Source: an uncultured Burkholderiales bacterium (GTDB lineage: Bacteria; Pseudomonadota; Gammaproteobacteria; Burkholderiales; Burkholderiaceae_C). From it: DNA of 39,606 nucleotides. Made by a program: the position numbers and the translations under genes. Shown piece by piece: positions 23,262 through 31,297 of this stretch (positions are counted from its first letter, which is position 1; each line of letters begins with the position of its first letter). The stretch lies in the NCBI GenBank assembly GCA_937864005.1, contig CALMIL010000235.1, positions 1 to 39,606 on the forward strand, read 5' to 3'. Below the pieces are notes generated by a model. That model did no database searches. It was not told the DNA's origin and saw only the letters and a list, made by a program, of their open reading frames with translations.

Positions 23262-23747
23262 GTGAAGCGGCGCGCCGCGCAGGCGCGGCAGCAGCCCGCG
23301 TTCGCCCATCGCAATCTGCCGCTGCTGCTGTTGCAGGCGCGCGAGCGCGTGATCGCGCGCTTTCGGCCGCTCCTCAATGCGAATGGCGTGACCGAGCAGC
23401 AGTGGCGCATCGTGCGCGCGCTTCTCGAGACCGGGCCGCTCGAGCCGCGCCAGATCGTCGCGCTGTGCGGCATCTCGAGCCCGAGCCTTGCGGGCATCTT
23501 GACGCGCATGGAAGAGGTCGGCCTCGTGCGGCGGGTGCGGCTCGACCACGACCAGCGGCGTCTCGAGGTTTCGCTGACGCCCAAGAGCCGAGCGCTGGCC
23601 GCTGCGATGGCGCCGCAGGTCGAAGCCGCCTATGCCGAGCTCGAAGCCGCCGTCGGCCCCGAACTCGTCGCGCAGGCCTATCGGCTGCTCGATCGGCTCG
23701 TCAGTGCGCTCGACGCGCAAGCCGGATCGGATGCGCCGAGCGTTTGA
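23262..23747 (+). CDS. hpaR: HpaR, MarR-family repressor of the homoprotocatechuate operon
   Basis: A 161-residue winged-helix regulator. The fold covers roughly residues 20-140, with recognition region EPRQIVALCGISSPSLAGILTRMEE and wing DHDQRRLEVSLTPKS. The PLLLLQARERVIARFRP N-terminus is typical of HpaR proteins. These repress the hpa operon and respond to hydroxyphenylacetate-type ligands. The start is GTG at 23262; it overlaps by four bases the stop of a possible 15-codon reading frame (23218-23265). It diverges from hpaG1 across a gap with two palindromes and overlapping promoters, consistent with autoregulation and operon repression. Confidence 0.93.
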   Translation: MKRRAAQARQQPAFAHRNLPLLLLQARERVIARFRPLLNANGVTEQQWRIVRALLETGPLEPRQIVALCGISSPSLAGILTRMEEVGLVRRVRLDHDQRRLEVSLTPKSRALAAAMAPQVEAAYAELEAAVGPELVAQAYRLLDRLVSALDAQAGSDAPSV

Positions 23748-23787
23748 CCGCATCGACGCGGCGGGCAGCCGACGGGCCGGCGCGGCC

Positions 23788-24336
23788 TCAGAGTCGGCCA
23801 AGCTCCATTTCGATGTGCAGCACGCCGCCCTCGCGGCGCTGCGTCAACGACAGGCCGCTGCGCCGAAACACCGACAGCATCGGAGCATTGGCCGCTAGCA
23901 CCTCGGCGTGGAAACGCTCGATGCCGTGGCGGCGCGCGATGCCGGCGAGCGCCGCGAGCAGGCGGCCGGCCAGGCCCTGGCGCTGGTAGTCTTCTTCGAT
24001 CGTGAACGCAAGCTCGGCCGCGCGAACGCCGTCGGGCGCGGTGTCGGCCACGTACGTCGCACTGCCGACGATCGCCTCGTCGCTGCCGTCGCCGACGCCG
24101 ACGACGACGACGATCGCGGCGAGGCGAACGAGGTCGATTCGATCGATGCGGTTCAGCGGGCCCTCGGGAAGTTGCTTCAGGTGGGCGAAGAAGCGGGTGT
24201 AGACCGTCTGCCGGTCGAGCTTGGCGAAGGCCACAATCAACCGCTCCTTGTCGTCGGGCCGCATCAGCCGCAGCGTCGCCTGCGTGCCGTCGGGCAGCAT
24301 CAGTTGCTCATGGAACCGGAAGTCGGCGTCGGTCAT
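23788..24336 (-). CDS. GNAT-family acetyltransferase
   Basis: A 182-residue acetyl-CoA-dependent acetyltransferase. The order is a short N-terminal strand region (LPDGTQATLRLMRPDDKERL), the core with acetyl-CoA loop EEDYQRQGLAGRLLAAL and the end ANAPMLSVFRRSGL. It resembles the acetyltransferase domain attached to some acetyl-CoA synthetase-like lysine acetyltransferases (Pat type), but stands alone here. It starts 15 bp after the SulP stop codon and is the last gene of the minus-strand series. It converges with hpaR. Protein lysine acetylation is possible; the substrate is unknown. Confidence 0.88.
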   Translation of the reverse strand: MTDADFRFHEQLMLPDGTQATLRLMRPDDKERLIVAFAKLDRQTVYTRFFAHLKQLPEGPLNRIDRIDLVRLAAIVVVVGVGDGSDEAIVGSATYVADTAPDGVRAAELAFTIEEDYQRQGLAGRLLAALAGIARRHGIERFHAEVLAANAPMLSVFRRSGLSLTQRREGGVLHIEMELGRL

Positions 24337-24351
24337 GCGGGTGTGTCCGTG

Positions 24352-26064
24352 TCAGGTGTCTTTCGCAGCCTGTCGATGGCTGTCGAGCAGCGCGGCGATC
24401 GACTGGTCGGCGGCAATCGGGCCGAAGTGTGCCTCGACGCCGGCGGCGCGCAGGTTGTCGCGTACCGGTCCACGTGCATCGGCGAGCTGCAGCGCGATGC
24501 CGCGCGCTTGCAGTTCGCGGCGCAGTTGCAGCAGCATCTCGGCGCCGGCCAGATCGACCGTGCCCGCTGTGGTCAGGCTCCAGATCGCAAGCGTCGCGTC
24601 TGGCGCTTCGGCGGCGAGCAGTTCGAGGAAGCGCTCGCGCAGGTACTCGCAGTTGAAGTACAGGATCGCCGCGTCGGCGCGAAAGATGAACACCCCCGGC
24701 GTGCGCTCGTTCTCCGGATTCGGCGCCACGTCGCCGAAGCGTGCCGTTCCAGGGATGCGGCCGAGCACCGCGACGTGCGGCTGCGATGCGCGCCGCAGCA
24801 GCAGCACGAGCGAGATCGCGGCGCCGATCAGCACGCCCTGCAGCAGCCCGGCAGCGAGCACGCCGGCCAGCGCCGCGGCGGCGATCGCGAACTCGCGCCG
24901 GTCGTAGCGCCACAGGCGCGCGAGCTCGTCGGTCCGGAAGAGCCCCGCGACCGCGGCCAGCACGATCGCCGCCAGCACCGGTTGCGGCAGGTTGCGCAGC
25001 AGGTCCGAGAAGAACAGCACGACGACACCGATGACGAGGGCCGCGACGAGCCCGGACAGCGGCGTGCGCCCTCCGGCGTTCTCGTTGACGAGCGACTGCG
25101 ACATGCCGCCGCTGACCGCGAAGCCACCTCCGACCCCGGCGCCGAGATTGGCGGCGGCGAGGCCGAGGAACTCCTGGTTCGGGTCGAACCGCACGCCACT
25201 CTTGATCGCGAACATGCGGCCGATCGCTGCCGTCTCGACCGCGCCGACCATAAAGCACGCCATCGCCAACGGCAGCAGTTCGCTCAGCTCGCTCCAGCGC
25301 AGCGCCGGCAGGCCGATCGGCGGAATCCCCTGCGGCACGCTGCCCAGCAGCTTGACGCCGTGCGCGCCGGCATCCAACACCGATGCGGCGGCGATGCCGC
25401 CGATGACGACGAGCAATGCGATCGGCTTGTTGGCGAAGAACACCTTGCCGAGCACGAGCGCGGCGAGCGCGGCAGCGCCCATCGTCAGCGCAAGCGCGTT
25501 GGCTTCGTGCAGGTGGGCGAGAAAGACCGACGCGCGCTCGATGAAGCTACCGTGCCCGCTGCTGACGCCGAACAGCTTGGGCACTTGCGTGCTCGCGATG
25601 AAGAGCGCGACGCCCGCCTTCCAGCCGATCAGCACGGTCTCCGAGACGAAGCTGACGATGACGCCGGCGCGCAGCAGCCAGGCAACCAACGCCAGCATCG
25701 CGACGAGCAGCGCGGTGCCCGCCGCGAGCGCGCCGAAGCGCGCGGCGTCGCCGCTGGCCAGCGTGCCGAGCGTCGCACCGACAAGCACGGAGATCGCCGA
25801 CGTGACGCTGACGGCCGTCTGGCGCGAACTGCAAAACAGCCAGAACACCAGCCCCGAGAAGAGGCAAGCGTACAGGCCAGCCTGCGGCGGCAGGTTGGCG
25901 AGCGATGCATCGCCTAGCCCTGCCGGCAGCATGTAGGCCGCGAGCGTGATGCCGGCGACGAGGTCGCCGCGCAGCGACGGCGGGTTCGACTGCGGCAGCC
26001 AGCCAAGCGCGGGCAGGGCGCGACGCAGCGGCGAGACCGCTGTCGCCGCGCCGCCTTGGGTCAT
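24352..26064 (-). CDS. SulP-family anion transporter with STAS domain
   Basis: A 570-residue inner-membrane protein. About 400 residues hold 10-14 hydrophobic helices, beginning after SLRGDLVAGITLAAYMLPAG, the classic SulP entry motif. Later come GAVETAAIGRMFA and FAVSGGMSQSLVNENAGG. A C-terminal STAS domain (about 440-560) follows, with FIFRADAAILYFN and TVDLAGAEMLL. SulP proteins carry sulfate, bicarbonate or other anions; the substrate cannot be told. The ATG overlaps the ppk2 stop by one base (TGATG), so translation is coupled. Confidence 0.93.
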   Translation of the reverse strand: MTQGGAATAVSPLRRALPALGWLPQSNPPSLRGDLVAGITLAAYMLPAGLGDASLANLPPQAGLYACLFSGLVFWLFCSSRQTAVSVTSAISVLVGATLGTLASGDAARFGALAAGTALLVAMLALVAWLLRAGVIVSFVSETVLIGWKAGVALFIASTQVPKLFGVSSGHGSFIERASVFLAHLHEANALALTMGAAALAALVLGKVFFANKPIALLVVIGGIAAASVLDAGAHGVKLLGSVPQGIPPIGLPALRWSELSELLPLAMACFMVGAVETAAIGRMFAIKSGVRFDPNQEFLGLAAANLGAGVGGGFAVSGGMSQSLVNENAGGRTPLSGLVAALVIGVVVLFFSDLLRNLPQPVLAAIVLAAVAGLFRTDELARLWRYDRREFAIAAAALAGVLAAGLLQGVLIGAAISLVLLLRRASQPHVAVLGRIPGTARFGDVAPNPENERTPGVFIFRADAAILYFNCEYLRERFLELLAAEAPDATLAIWSLTTAGTVDLAGAEMLLQLRRELQARGIALQLADARGPVRDNLRAAGVEAHFGPIAADQSIAALLDSHRQAAKDT

Positions 26065-26924
26065 CAGAATGCCTGCGGGATGACGCGCATCGGCCGGTCG
26101 GGCTCCTTGTAGTCGCCTGGCTTCTGGCGCGCCGGCAGCTTCGGCTTGTCCTGCGGCAGATCCTCGTACGGCACCCGGCTCAGGATGTGGCTGATGATGT
26201 TGAGCCGCACCTTCTTCTTGTCGTCCGACGGGGCGACGTACCAGGGCGCGAACTCGGTGTCGGTCTGGGCGAACATCGCGTCGCGCGCGCGCGAGTAGTC
26301 GTACCAGCGGCTGTAGGACTTCAGGTCCATCGGCGAGAGCTTCCAGGTCTTGCGGCCGTCTGCGAAGCGATCCTTCAGGCGGCGCGTCTGCTCGTCGGGG
26401 CTGACTTCGAGCCAGTACTTGAGCAGGATGACGCCCGAGTTGACGATCGCGCGCTCGACGAGCGGCGTGGCCCGAAGGAAGGCGTCGGTCTGCTCCTCGG
26501 TGCAAAAGCCCATCACGCGCTCGACGCCGGCGCGGTTGTACCAGCTGCGGTCGAAGATCACGACCTCGCCCGCCGCCGGCAGATGGCGAATGTAGCGCTG
26601 CACGTACATCTGGCTCTTCTCGCGCTCGGTCGGCGCCGGCAGCGCGACGACGCGGAACACGCGCGGGCTGACACGCTCGGTCAGCGCCTTGATCGTTCCG
26701 CCCTTGCCGGCGCCGTCGCGGCCCTCGAACAGGATGCAGACCTTGAGCCCCTTGTGCAGTACCCATTCCTGCAGTCTGACGAGCTCGATGTGCAATTTCT
26801 TCAGCGCCTTGTCGTAGTCCTTGCCCGACATCGGCTGCGCCACCTCCTGGTCCGCAGTCGCGGGCGCGGCACCGCTTGCTTCGGCCGCTGCGGACGACTT
26901 GCCCTTCTTCTTAGAGTGCTTCAT
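26064..26924 (-). CDS. ppk2: Polyphosphate kinase 2
   Basis: A 286-residue PPK2-family enzyme that transfers phosphate between polyphosphate and nucleotides. Walker A is GRDGAGKGGT (68-77) and Walker B VIFDRSWYNR (122-131). The lid region RRLKDRFADGRKTWKLSPMD and a C-terminal IISHILSRVPYED follow, all standard. The first ~30 residues are a charged, low-complexity extension rich in Lys and Ala. Strong AAGGAGG lies 9 nt before the ATG. It is 58 bp after the outer-membrane factor gene and coupled to SulP. The nucleotide preference (GDP/ADP class I versus others) is not decided by what I can see. Confidence 0.95.
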   Translation of the reverse strand: MKHSKKKGKSSAAAEASGAAPATADQEVAQPMSGKDYDKALKKLHIELVRLQEWVLHKGLKVCILFEGRDGAGKGGTIKALTERVSPRVFRVVALPAPTEREKSQMYVQRYIRHLPAAGEVVIFDRSWYNRAGVERVMGFCTEEQTDAFLRATPLVERAIVNSGVILLKYWLEVSPDEQTRRLKDRFADGRKTWKLSPMDLKSYSRWYDYSRARDAMFAQTDTEFAPWYVAPSDDKKKVRLNIISHILSRVPYEDLPQDKPKLPARQKPGDYKEPDRPMRVIPQAF

Positions 26925-26982
26925 GGCGTGATGCCTCCTTCGAGTGGTGAGACAGAGATCGGATGTGCGGGCGAGTGCGGCC

Positions 26983-28395
26983 TCAGCGCGCGGCGACGGG
27001 AATCGCCGGTGCATCGTCGAAGGCGCCGCCGAGCGCGAGGTGCAGATTGACGCGCTGCGCGAGCTGTTCGGTGCGCACCTTCAGCCGCGCCGTGCGCGCC
27101 GAGTAGAGCGCGAGCTGGCGCTGCTGCACGGCGCGCGCATCGGCCGAGCCGATGCGGTATTGAACCTGCGCCAGTTGCAGCGCGCGCTCGTTGTCGCGCA
27201 CGACGGTGTCGAGCTGTTGCGCGCGGTCGCGCAGCGCGAACTCGGCGGCGAGGGCGCTTTCGACCTCGCCGAATGCGCGCTGCCCGGTGCTTGCGTACGC
27301 GGCGACGGCCTCCTTCTGCTCGGCGCTGCGGATTTCGACCTGCGCGCGCAGCACGCCGCCCTGGTAGAGCGGCGCGAGCAGGTTGGCGCCGACGCCCCAG
27401 GCCGGGTTGTCGCGGCTCTGCAGGACGAGCACGTCGCTCGAGATGCCGCTCAGCCCGGCGGTCAGGCTGATGCGCGGAAGCTGCGCGGCGCGCGCCTCGC
27501 CGACGCGGTCGAAGGCGGCGGCGACGCGGCGCTCGGCGGCGATCACGTCGGGTCGGCGCTCGAGCAACTGCGATGGCAGGCCGACCGGCACCGGCGGCGG
27601 CAGGGGCGAGAGGGTCTGCGCGACGCCGATCTCGGCGGCCGGATAGCGGCCGAGCAGCAGTTCGAGCGCGCGCAGCGCCTGCTCGCGCGACAGCTCGGTC
27701 TGGCGCAGGGCGTCGCGAGTGCTTGCGACGTTCGCCTGCGCATCGGCGACCGCCTGCTCGTTGCCGATGCCCACACGCTGCCGGTCCTGCGCGAGCTGCA
27801 GCAGCGCTTCGGCCGAATGCAGCATGTCGCGCACGATCGCGAGTTGCAGGCTCGCTTCGATCGCGACGAACCAGCTCTTGGCGACCGTCGCCGCGAGCGA
27901 CTGGCGCGCATAGGCGTAGTCGGCCTGAACCGCCAGCGCCTGCTGCTGCGCCGCCGCTTCGCCATAGCGTAGCCGCCCCCAGACGTCGAGCTCGAGCGAC
28001 GCGTTCAGGAAGATCGCATTTAGCCCGCCGCCGGAGCCGGTCGCACCGCTCCAGGTGCCCGCCACGCCGACCGAAGGCAGCAGCGAGCCGCTCGCGACCT
28101 TCAGATAGCCGCCCGCCTGCTCGACGCGTGCCGCGGCGACCTGCAGATCGGCGTTGTAGGCGAGGGCCTCGGCGACCAGCGCCGAGAGCGCCGGGTCGTC
28201 GAAGGTGGCGAGCCAGCGGCCGGCGACCGGCTGCGCGGGCGCGTCGCCGGCCTTCCACGCCGGCGGCACGGCGGTGTGCGGCAGGGCGTCCTTCTGCAAC
28301 TCGGCTGTCGATGGCGGATCCTTCAACGCGCAGCCGCCGAGTGCCGCCGCGAGTGCGGCGAGCGCGAGGGCGGCGCGCGGCAGGGTAGGGCGCAT
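26983..28395 (-). CDS. Outer-membrane efflux lipoprotein (NodT/OprM type)
   Basis: A 470-residue TolC-like outer-membrane factor. The lipoprotein signal peptide has lipobox LGGC with lipidated C22. Two OEP repeats follow with long helical hairpins. Typical stretches are VEQAGGYLKVASGSLLPSVG, LLERRPDVIAAERRVAAA and LYQGGVLRAQVE. It would form the exit duct for the HlyD-type adaptor encoded just upstream, to which it is joined by a TGATG overlap. No inner-membrane pump gene is adjacent. Confidence 0.93.
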   Translation of the reverse strand: MRPTLPRAALALAALAAALGGCALKDPPSTAELQKDALPHTAVPPAWKAGDAPAQPVAGRWLATFDDPALSALVAEALAYNADLQVAAARVEQAGGYLKVASGSLLPSVGVAGTWSGATGSGGGLNAIFLNASLELDVWGRLRYGEAAAQQQALAVQADYAYARQSLAATVAKSWFVAIEASLQLAIVRDMLHSAEALLQLAQDRQRVGIGNEQAVADAQANVASTRDALRQTELSREQALRALELLLGRYPAAEIGVAQTLSPLPPPVPVGLPSQLLERRPDVIAAERRVAAAFDRVGEARAAQLPRISLTAGLSGISSDVLVLQSRDNPAWGVGANLLAPLYQGGVLRAQVEIRSAEQKEAVAAYASTGQRAFGEVESALAAEFALRDRAQQLDTVVRDNERALQLAQVQYRIGSADARAVQQRQLALYSARTARLKVRTEQLAQRVNLHLALGGAFDDAPAIPVAAR

Positions 28396-29615
28396 CAGTG
28401 CAGCTTCAGCACGAGGTAGTCGGTGATTGCGCCGACCCGCACGATGACCTTGCGCACGATGTGGATCATCTCGACATGGTCGGTATAGATCGCACCGTGC
28501 CCCGACGCGCCGGCGGCGAGGAAGAGTTCCGGGTCGGGGTCGACGACATCGAGCCGCACCGGAAAGCGCCCCGGCGCCTGCGGGAAGTTGCCGGTCTGCG
28601 GCACCGTGCCGGATTGCTGCAGCTGGCCCTGGCCCTGGGCCCAGACGATCGAATCGACCTTCGCCTTGATGATGCGGCCCGGCATCGTGCTGAGCGCGAA
28701 CTCCGCTTCGTCGCCCGGCTTGACCCACACCAGTTCGTTCTGCTGGTACAGCGCGATGACCTGGTACTGCTGCTCGATGAAGCTCATCGCCGGCGCAAGC
28801 GGCACCGAGACCACATACGAGCCCGGCCGCAGCTGCAGGTTGATCGCGTAGCCGTCGGCCGGCGCGTAGACCGCCGTTTGATCGAGGTTCCACTGCGCGT
28901 TGGCCACATCGGCGCGGCTCGAATCGACCTGCGCCTTGGCGGTCGCGAACTGCGCGCGCGCCGCCGCGACGCTCGCCAGTTCGCCGTCGACCCGGCCGGA
29001 GAGCTTTTGCGCCACCTGCGCCTCGTTGGCGGTCGCGGTCGCGATCTGCGCCTCGAGCTCGATCACGTTGGCCTCGGACTGCTCGAGCGCGAAGCGGTCG
29101 CCGGCGCCGGTGGCGACGAGCTCGCGGTTCTGCCGCACGCGCAGCCGGGCGAGGTCGAGCCGCGGCTGCAGCGAACGCACCTCGGCGCTCGCCGCCTTGA
29201 GCTGCTCGTTCAACTGGCGGCCGGCGGCCGATGCATCGACCACATTCGCGCCGGCCTGCGCGAGCTTGGCTTGGTCGGCCGCGAGGCGTGCCTTGGCGAC
29301 GTTCAGATCGTTCTGGTAGGGCGTCGGGTCGATGCGAAACAGCAGCGATCCCTTCTTCACGAGGCGGTTCGGCTCGACCGGCACCTCGAGGACGCGGCCG
29401 CGCACCTGCGGCAGGATCTGCACCACGTACTTGAAGACGCGCACGTCGGGCGACGACGGCGCGACGACGTTCAGGGTCAGGATCAGCGCGGTGAGCGCGA
29501 CGACCGGAATGATGACGACGATGACCTGCGACGTGATGTTCCACGGCAGCCACTTGAACTTGATGAAGATGAGCCAGACGAAGAAGGCATAGATGCCGAG
29601 CAGCAGGGCTTCCAT
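28395..29615 (-). CDS. HlyD-family membrane fusion protein (YiaV/YibH-like)
   Basis: A 406-residue periplasmic adaptor. Two N-terminal hydrophobic segments (about 1-20 and 30-50) anchor it. A lipoyl half (VRGRVLEVPVEPNRLVKKG), a long coiled-coil hairpin (about 100-230) and the returning half-motif YAPADGYAINLQLRPGSYV follow. The two-helix N-terminus and the DUF3302 neighbour match the E. coli yiaV/yiaW arrangement. It overlaps both neighbours by one base (TGATG), giving a tightly coupled trio DUF3302-HlyD-outer-membrane factor. Substrate unknown. Confidence 0.92.
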   Translation of the reverse strand: MEALLLGIYAFFVWLIFIKFKWLPWNITSQVIVVIIPVVALTALILTLNVVAPSSPDVRVFKYVVQILPQVRGRVLEVPVEPNRLVKKGSLLFRIDPTPYQNDLNVAKARLAADQAKLAQAGANVVDASAAGRQLNEQLKAASAEVRSLQPRLDLARLRVRQNRELVATGAGDRFALEQSEANVIELEAQIATATANEAQVAQKLSGRVDGELASVAAARAQFATAKAQVDSSRADVANAQWNLDQTAVYAPADGYAINLQLRPGSYVVSVPLAPAMSFIEQQYQVIALYQQNELVWVKPGDEAEFALSTMPGRIIKAKVDSIVWAQGQGQLQQSGTVPQTGNFPQAPGRFPVRLDVVDPDPELFLAAGASGHGAIYTDHVEMIHIVRKVIVRVGAITDYLVLKLH

Positions 29616-30184
29616 CAGGCGGCTCCCCCCACGGCCTGTTCGGCGGCGATCGCCGGCGAGGCTTTCGCCGCCGCGACCGCGTCCAGCCGCTCGCGTGCGC
29701 GGCGCAGCTCCGGCGTCAGGCTGCCGCGCGCTTCGATGGCGACGAGTTCATCGTGCAGGTGCTGCAGTTCGTGGCCGCCGACCTCGCCCTTCTCGGCGAG
29801 CTCCGCCATGTGCGTGAAGTAGTCGTCGTGCTTGTCGGTGCCCCAGGCCATGCGGTGCAGCGTCGGCTTGGTGTAGGCCCAGAGCCACGCGATCGGCCAC
29901 AGCAGCCCGCCGAAGACGAGCGACAGCAGGCACAGCACCTGGATCGCGTCGCGCTGCGGATGGTGCCGCTTGTGCGCGATCTTCTCGGGCAGCACGTGCA
30001 CCATCCAGAACAGCACGATGGCGCCGATCGGCACCGCGAAGACGATGAACCAGGCGAGGTACATCGCCGCGGTGTCCATCACCTCCGGCGGCAGAAACGA
30101 GGCGTGCGCAGCCCCGGGCAGCGTCAAAAGGGTCGCGCAGGCGGCGGCCGTTCGCGATCGAAGTACCGCAGATGATTTCGCCAT
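29615..30184 (-). CDS. DUF3302 membrane protein (YiaW-like)
   Basis: A 189-residue protein. An N-terminal signal-like helix (ending GAAHASFL) is followed by two membrane segments near 38-62 and 82-105 (AMYLAWFIVFAVPIGAIVLF; SLVFGGLLWPIAWLWAY). The charged C-terminal tail has heptad-like helices (LAEKGEVGGHELQHLHDEL). I took the ATG at 30184; the frame is open further upstream but runs into the response-regulator gene. Proteins of this family sit beside YiaV-type adaptors, so it probably helps that complex. No biochemical function is established. Confidence 0.85.
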   Translation of the reverse strand: MAKSSAVLRSRTAAACATLLTLPGAAHASFLPPEVMDTAAMYLAWFIVFAVPIGAIVLFWMVHVLPEKIAHKRHHPQRDAIQVLCLLSLVFGGLLWPIAWLWAYTKPTLHRMAWGTDKHDDYFTHMAELAEKGEVGGHELQHLHDELVAIEARGSLTPELRRARERLDAVAAAKASPAIAAEQAVGGAA

Positions 30185-30227
30185 TCGAATCTCGAACTTT
30201 TGCCGAAGCTTCTCGGGGAGCGCGATT

Positions 30228-30602
30228 CTAGTGCGCGCCCATCGTCGCCCGGCGGATCGCGGCGATGATCTCGGCGCCCGGGGTCGACTTGCTGTAGAAG
30301 CCGGCGCAGCCCAGCGCCTGCGCCCGCGCGCGCGCGGCGGGATCGTCGAGCGCCGAGATGAAGACGACCGGCGGGTGGGCGCGGTCGGCGGCGATGTGCT
30401 CGAACAGCTCGAGCCCCGACATGCCGCCCATGCGAACGTCGAATACCAGGCAGTCGAAGCGGACATGCGTGTCATCGGCGAGGAAGGCTTCCGCCGAGGG
30501 ATAGCTGACCGGCTCGAAATGCGCCAGGCGCAGCAAGCGGCTCAGCGACGTGCAGACGCTGATGTCGTCATCGACGACGGCGATGCAGGGGTGATCGGCC
30601 AT
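30228..30602 (-). CDS. Single-domain response regulator (CheY-like)
   Basis: A 124-residue receiver domain with no output domain. It has the acidic pocket VVDDD (10-13), phospho-acceptor D55 (CLVFDVRMGG), switch serine S83 (VVFISALDD) and K105 (FYSKST). It could act as a phosphate sink or relay for the histidine kinase encoded upstream, or bind a target protein directly. The gene is 47 bp beyond the stop of the FixJ-type regulator and 43 bp before the DUF3302 gene. Its own putative promoter and operator (30623-30670) begin inside that regulator's last codons. No clear ribosome site is seen, and the predicted leader is short. Confidence 0.92.
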   Translation of the reverse strand: MADHPCIAVVDDDISVCTSLSRLLRLAHFEPVSYPSAEAFLADDTHVRFDCLVFDVRMGGMSGLELFEHIAADRAHPPVVFISALDDPAARARAQALGCAGFYSKSTPGAEIIAAIRRATMGAH

Positions 30603-30622
30603 GAGCAGGAGCGCAAGGGCGC

Positions 30623-30670
30623 AGGCTAGCCCCGCGCCCGCTGCGGTGTCTACTTCCCATTCGGGAAGGT
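30623..30670 (-). promoter_or_regulatory. Operator-promoter module copy 1, facing the response regulator/efflux/ppk2 series
   Basis: On the minus strand, ACCTTCCC-GAAT-GGGAAGTAGAC (30670-30648) contains the 6-bp inverted repeat CTTCCC/GGGAAG. Nineteen bases later comes TAGCCT (30628-30623), a plausible -10 box. Copy 2 at 32708-32755 has the same 23-bp element with one mismatch and the same 19-bp spacing to TAGTCT. The element would be centred near -44, a typical class II activator position. It overlaps the last six codons and stop of the FixJ-type regulator. Confidence 0.6.
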
Positions 30671-31297
30671 TGTTCCGTCGCCGTCGAGCAGCCCGGCCGC
30701 CTGCGCGAGGCGCACGAGCTCGGCGCCCGAGTGCACGGCGAGCTTGGTCGTCATCGCGGTGCGGTGCAGCTTGACGGTGCGTTCGTGGATGCCGAGGTCG
30801 GCGGCGATCTGCTTGTTCATGCGGCCGCGCAGCACATGCGACAGCACCTCGCGCTCGCGCCGGCTCAATGCTTGGAAGCGTGCGCGCAGTGCCTGCAGGC
30901 GCTCGCGTTCGGCGCGTGCGCTGGCGTCGCGCTCGAGGGCACGCTGCACGGCGGCGACGAGGTGTGCCTCGGGGCAGCGCTTCTCCAGAAAGTCCTCGGC
31001 GCCGCTGCGCATCGCGCGCACCGTCGAGGCGATATCGGCCGCGCCGGTCAGGAAGACGATCGGCAGCCTGGAGCCTGTGCCCGCCAGCGCATCCTGCAGC
31101 TCGAGCCCGTTCATGCCTGGCATGCGCAGGTCGGCGATCACGCAGCCGCGGGTGTCGGCCGAGATTGCCTTCAGCAACTGGTCGGCGGCGGCGAAGCCGT
31201 GGACGGCAAAGCCGTGCGCCCGCAGCAGCCGCTCGGCAGCGGTGCGAAACGAGCGGTCGTCATCGACCAGGTGGACGACGCCATCGGCAGCGTTCAT
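30650..31297 (-). CDS. FixJ/NarL-type response regulator
   Basis: A 215-residue two-component regulator. The receiver domain (1-125) has VDDD (11-14), phospho-acceptor D56 (VIADLRMPGMNG), a switch threonine in VFLTGAA and K106. A LuxR-type helix-turn-helix output domain (about 144-205) follows, with ALSRREREVLSHVLRGRMNKQIAADLGIHERTVKLHR. Its ATG overlaps the histidine-kinase stop by four bases (ATGA), so the two form a pair. The final residues TTFPNGK are encoded by DNA that is also operator copy 1. It is the prime candidate to bind both copies. Confidence 0.94.
   Translation of the reverse strand: MNAADGVVHLVDDDRSFRTAAERLLRAHGFAVHGFAAADQLLKAISADTRGCVIADLRMPGMNGLELQDALAGTGSRLPIVFLTGAADIASTVRAMRSGAEDFLEKRCPEAHLVAAVQRALERDASARAERERLQALRARFQALSRREREVLSHVLRGRMNKQIAADLGIHERTVKLHRTAMTTKLAVHSGAELVRLAQAAGLLDGDGTTFPNGK

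Noticed and set aside
23908..25917. A 669-codon plus-strand frame opposite the GNAT and SulP genes
   Set aside because: Low-complexity Arg/Gln/Glu/His sequence antisense to two recognised families.
28398..29822. A 474-codon plus-strand frame opposite the HlyD gene
   Set aside because: Antisense shadow; the minus strand gives a complete membrane-fusion protein with overlapping neighbours.
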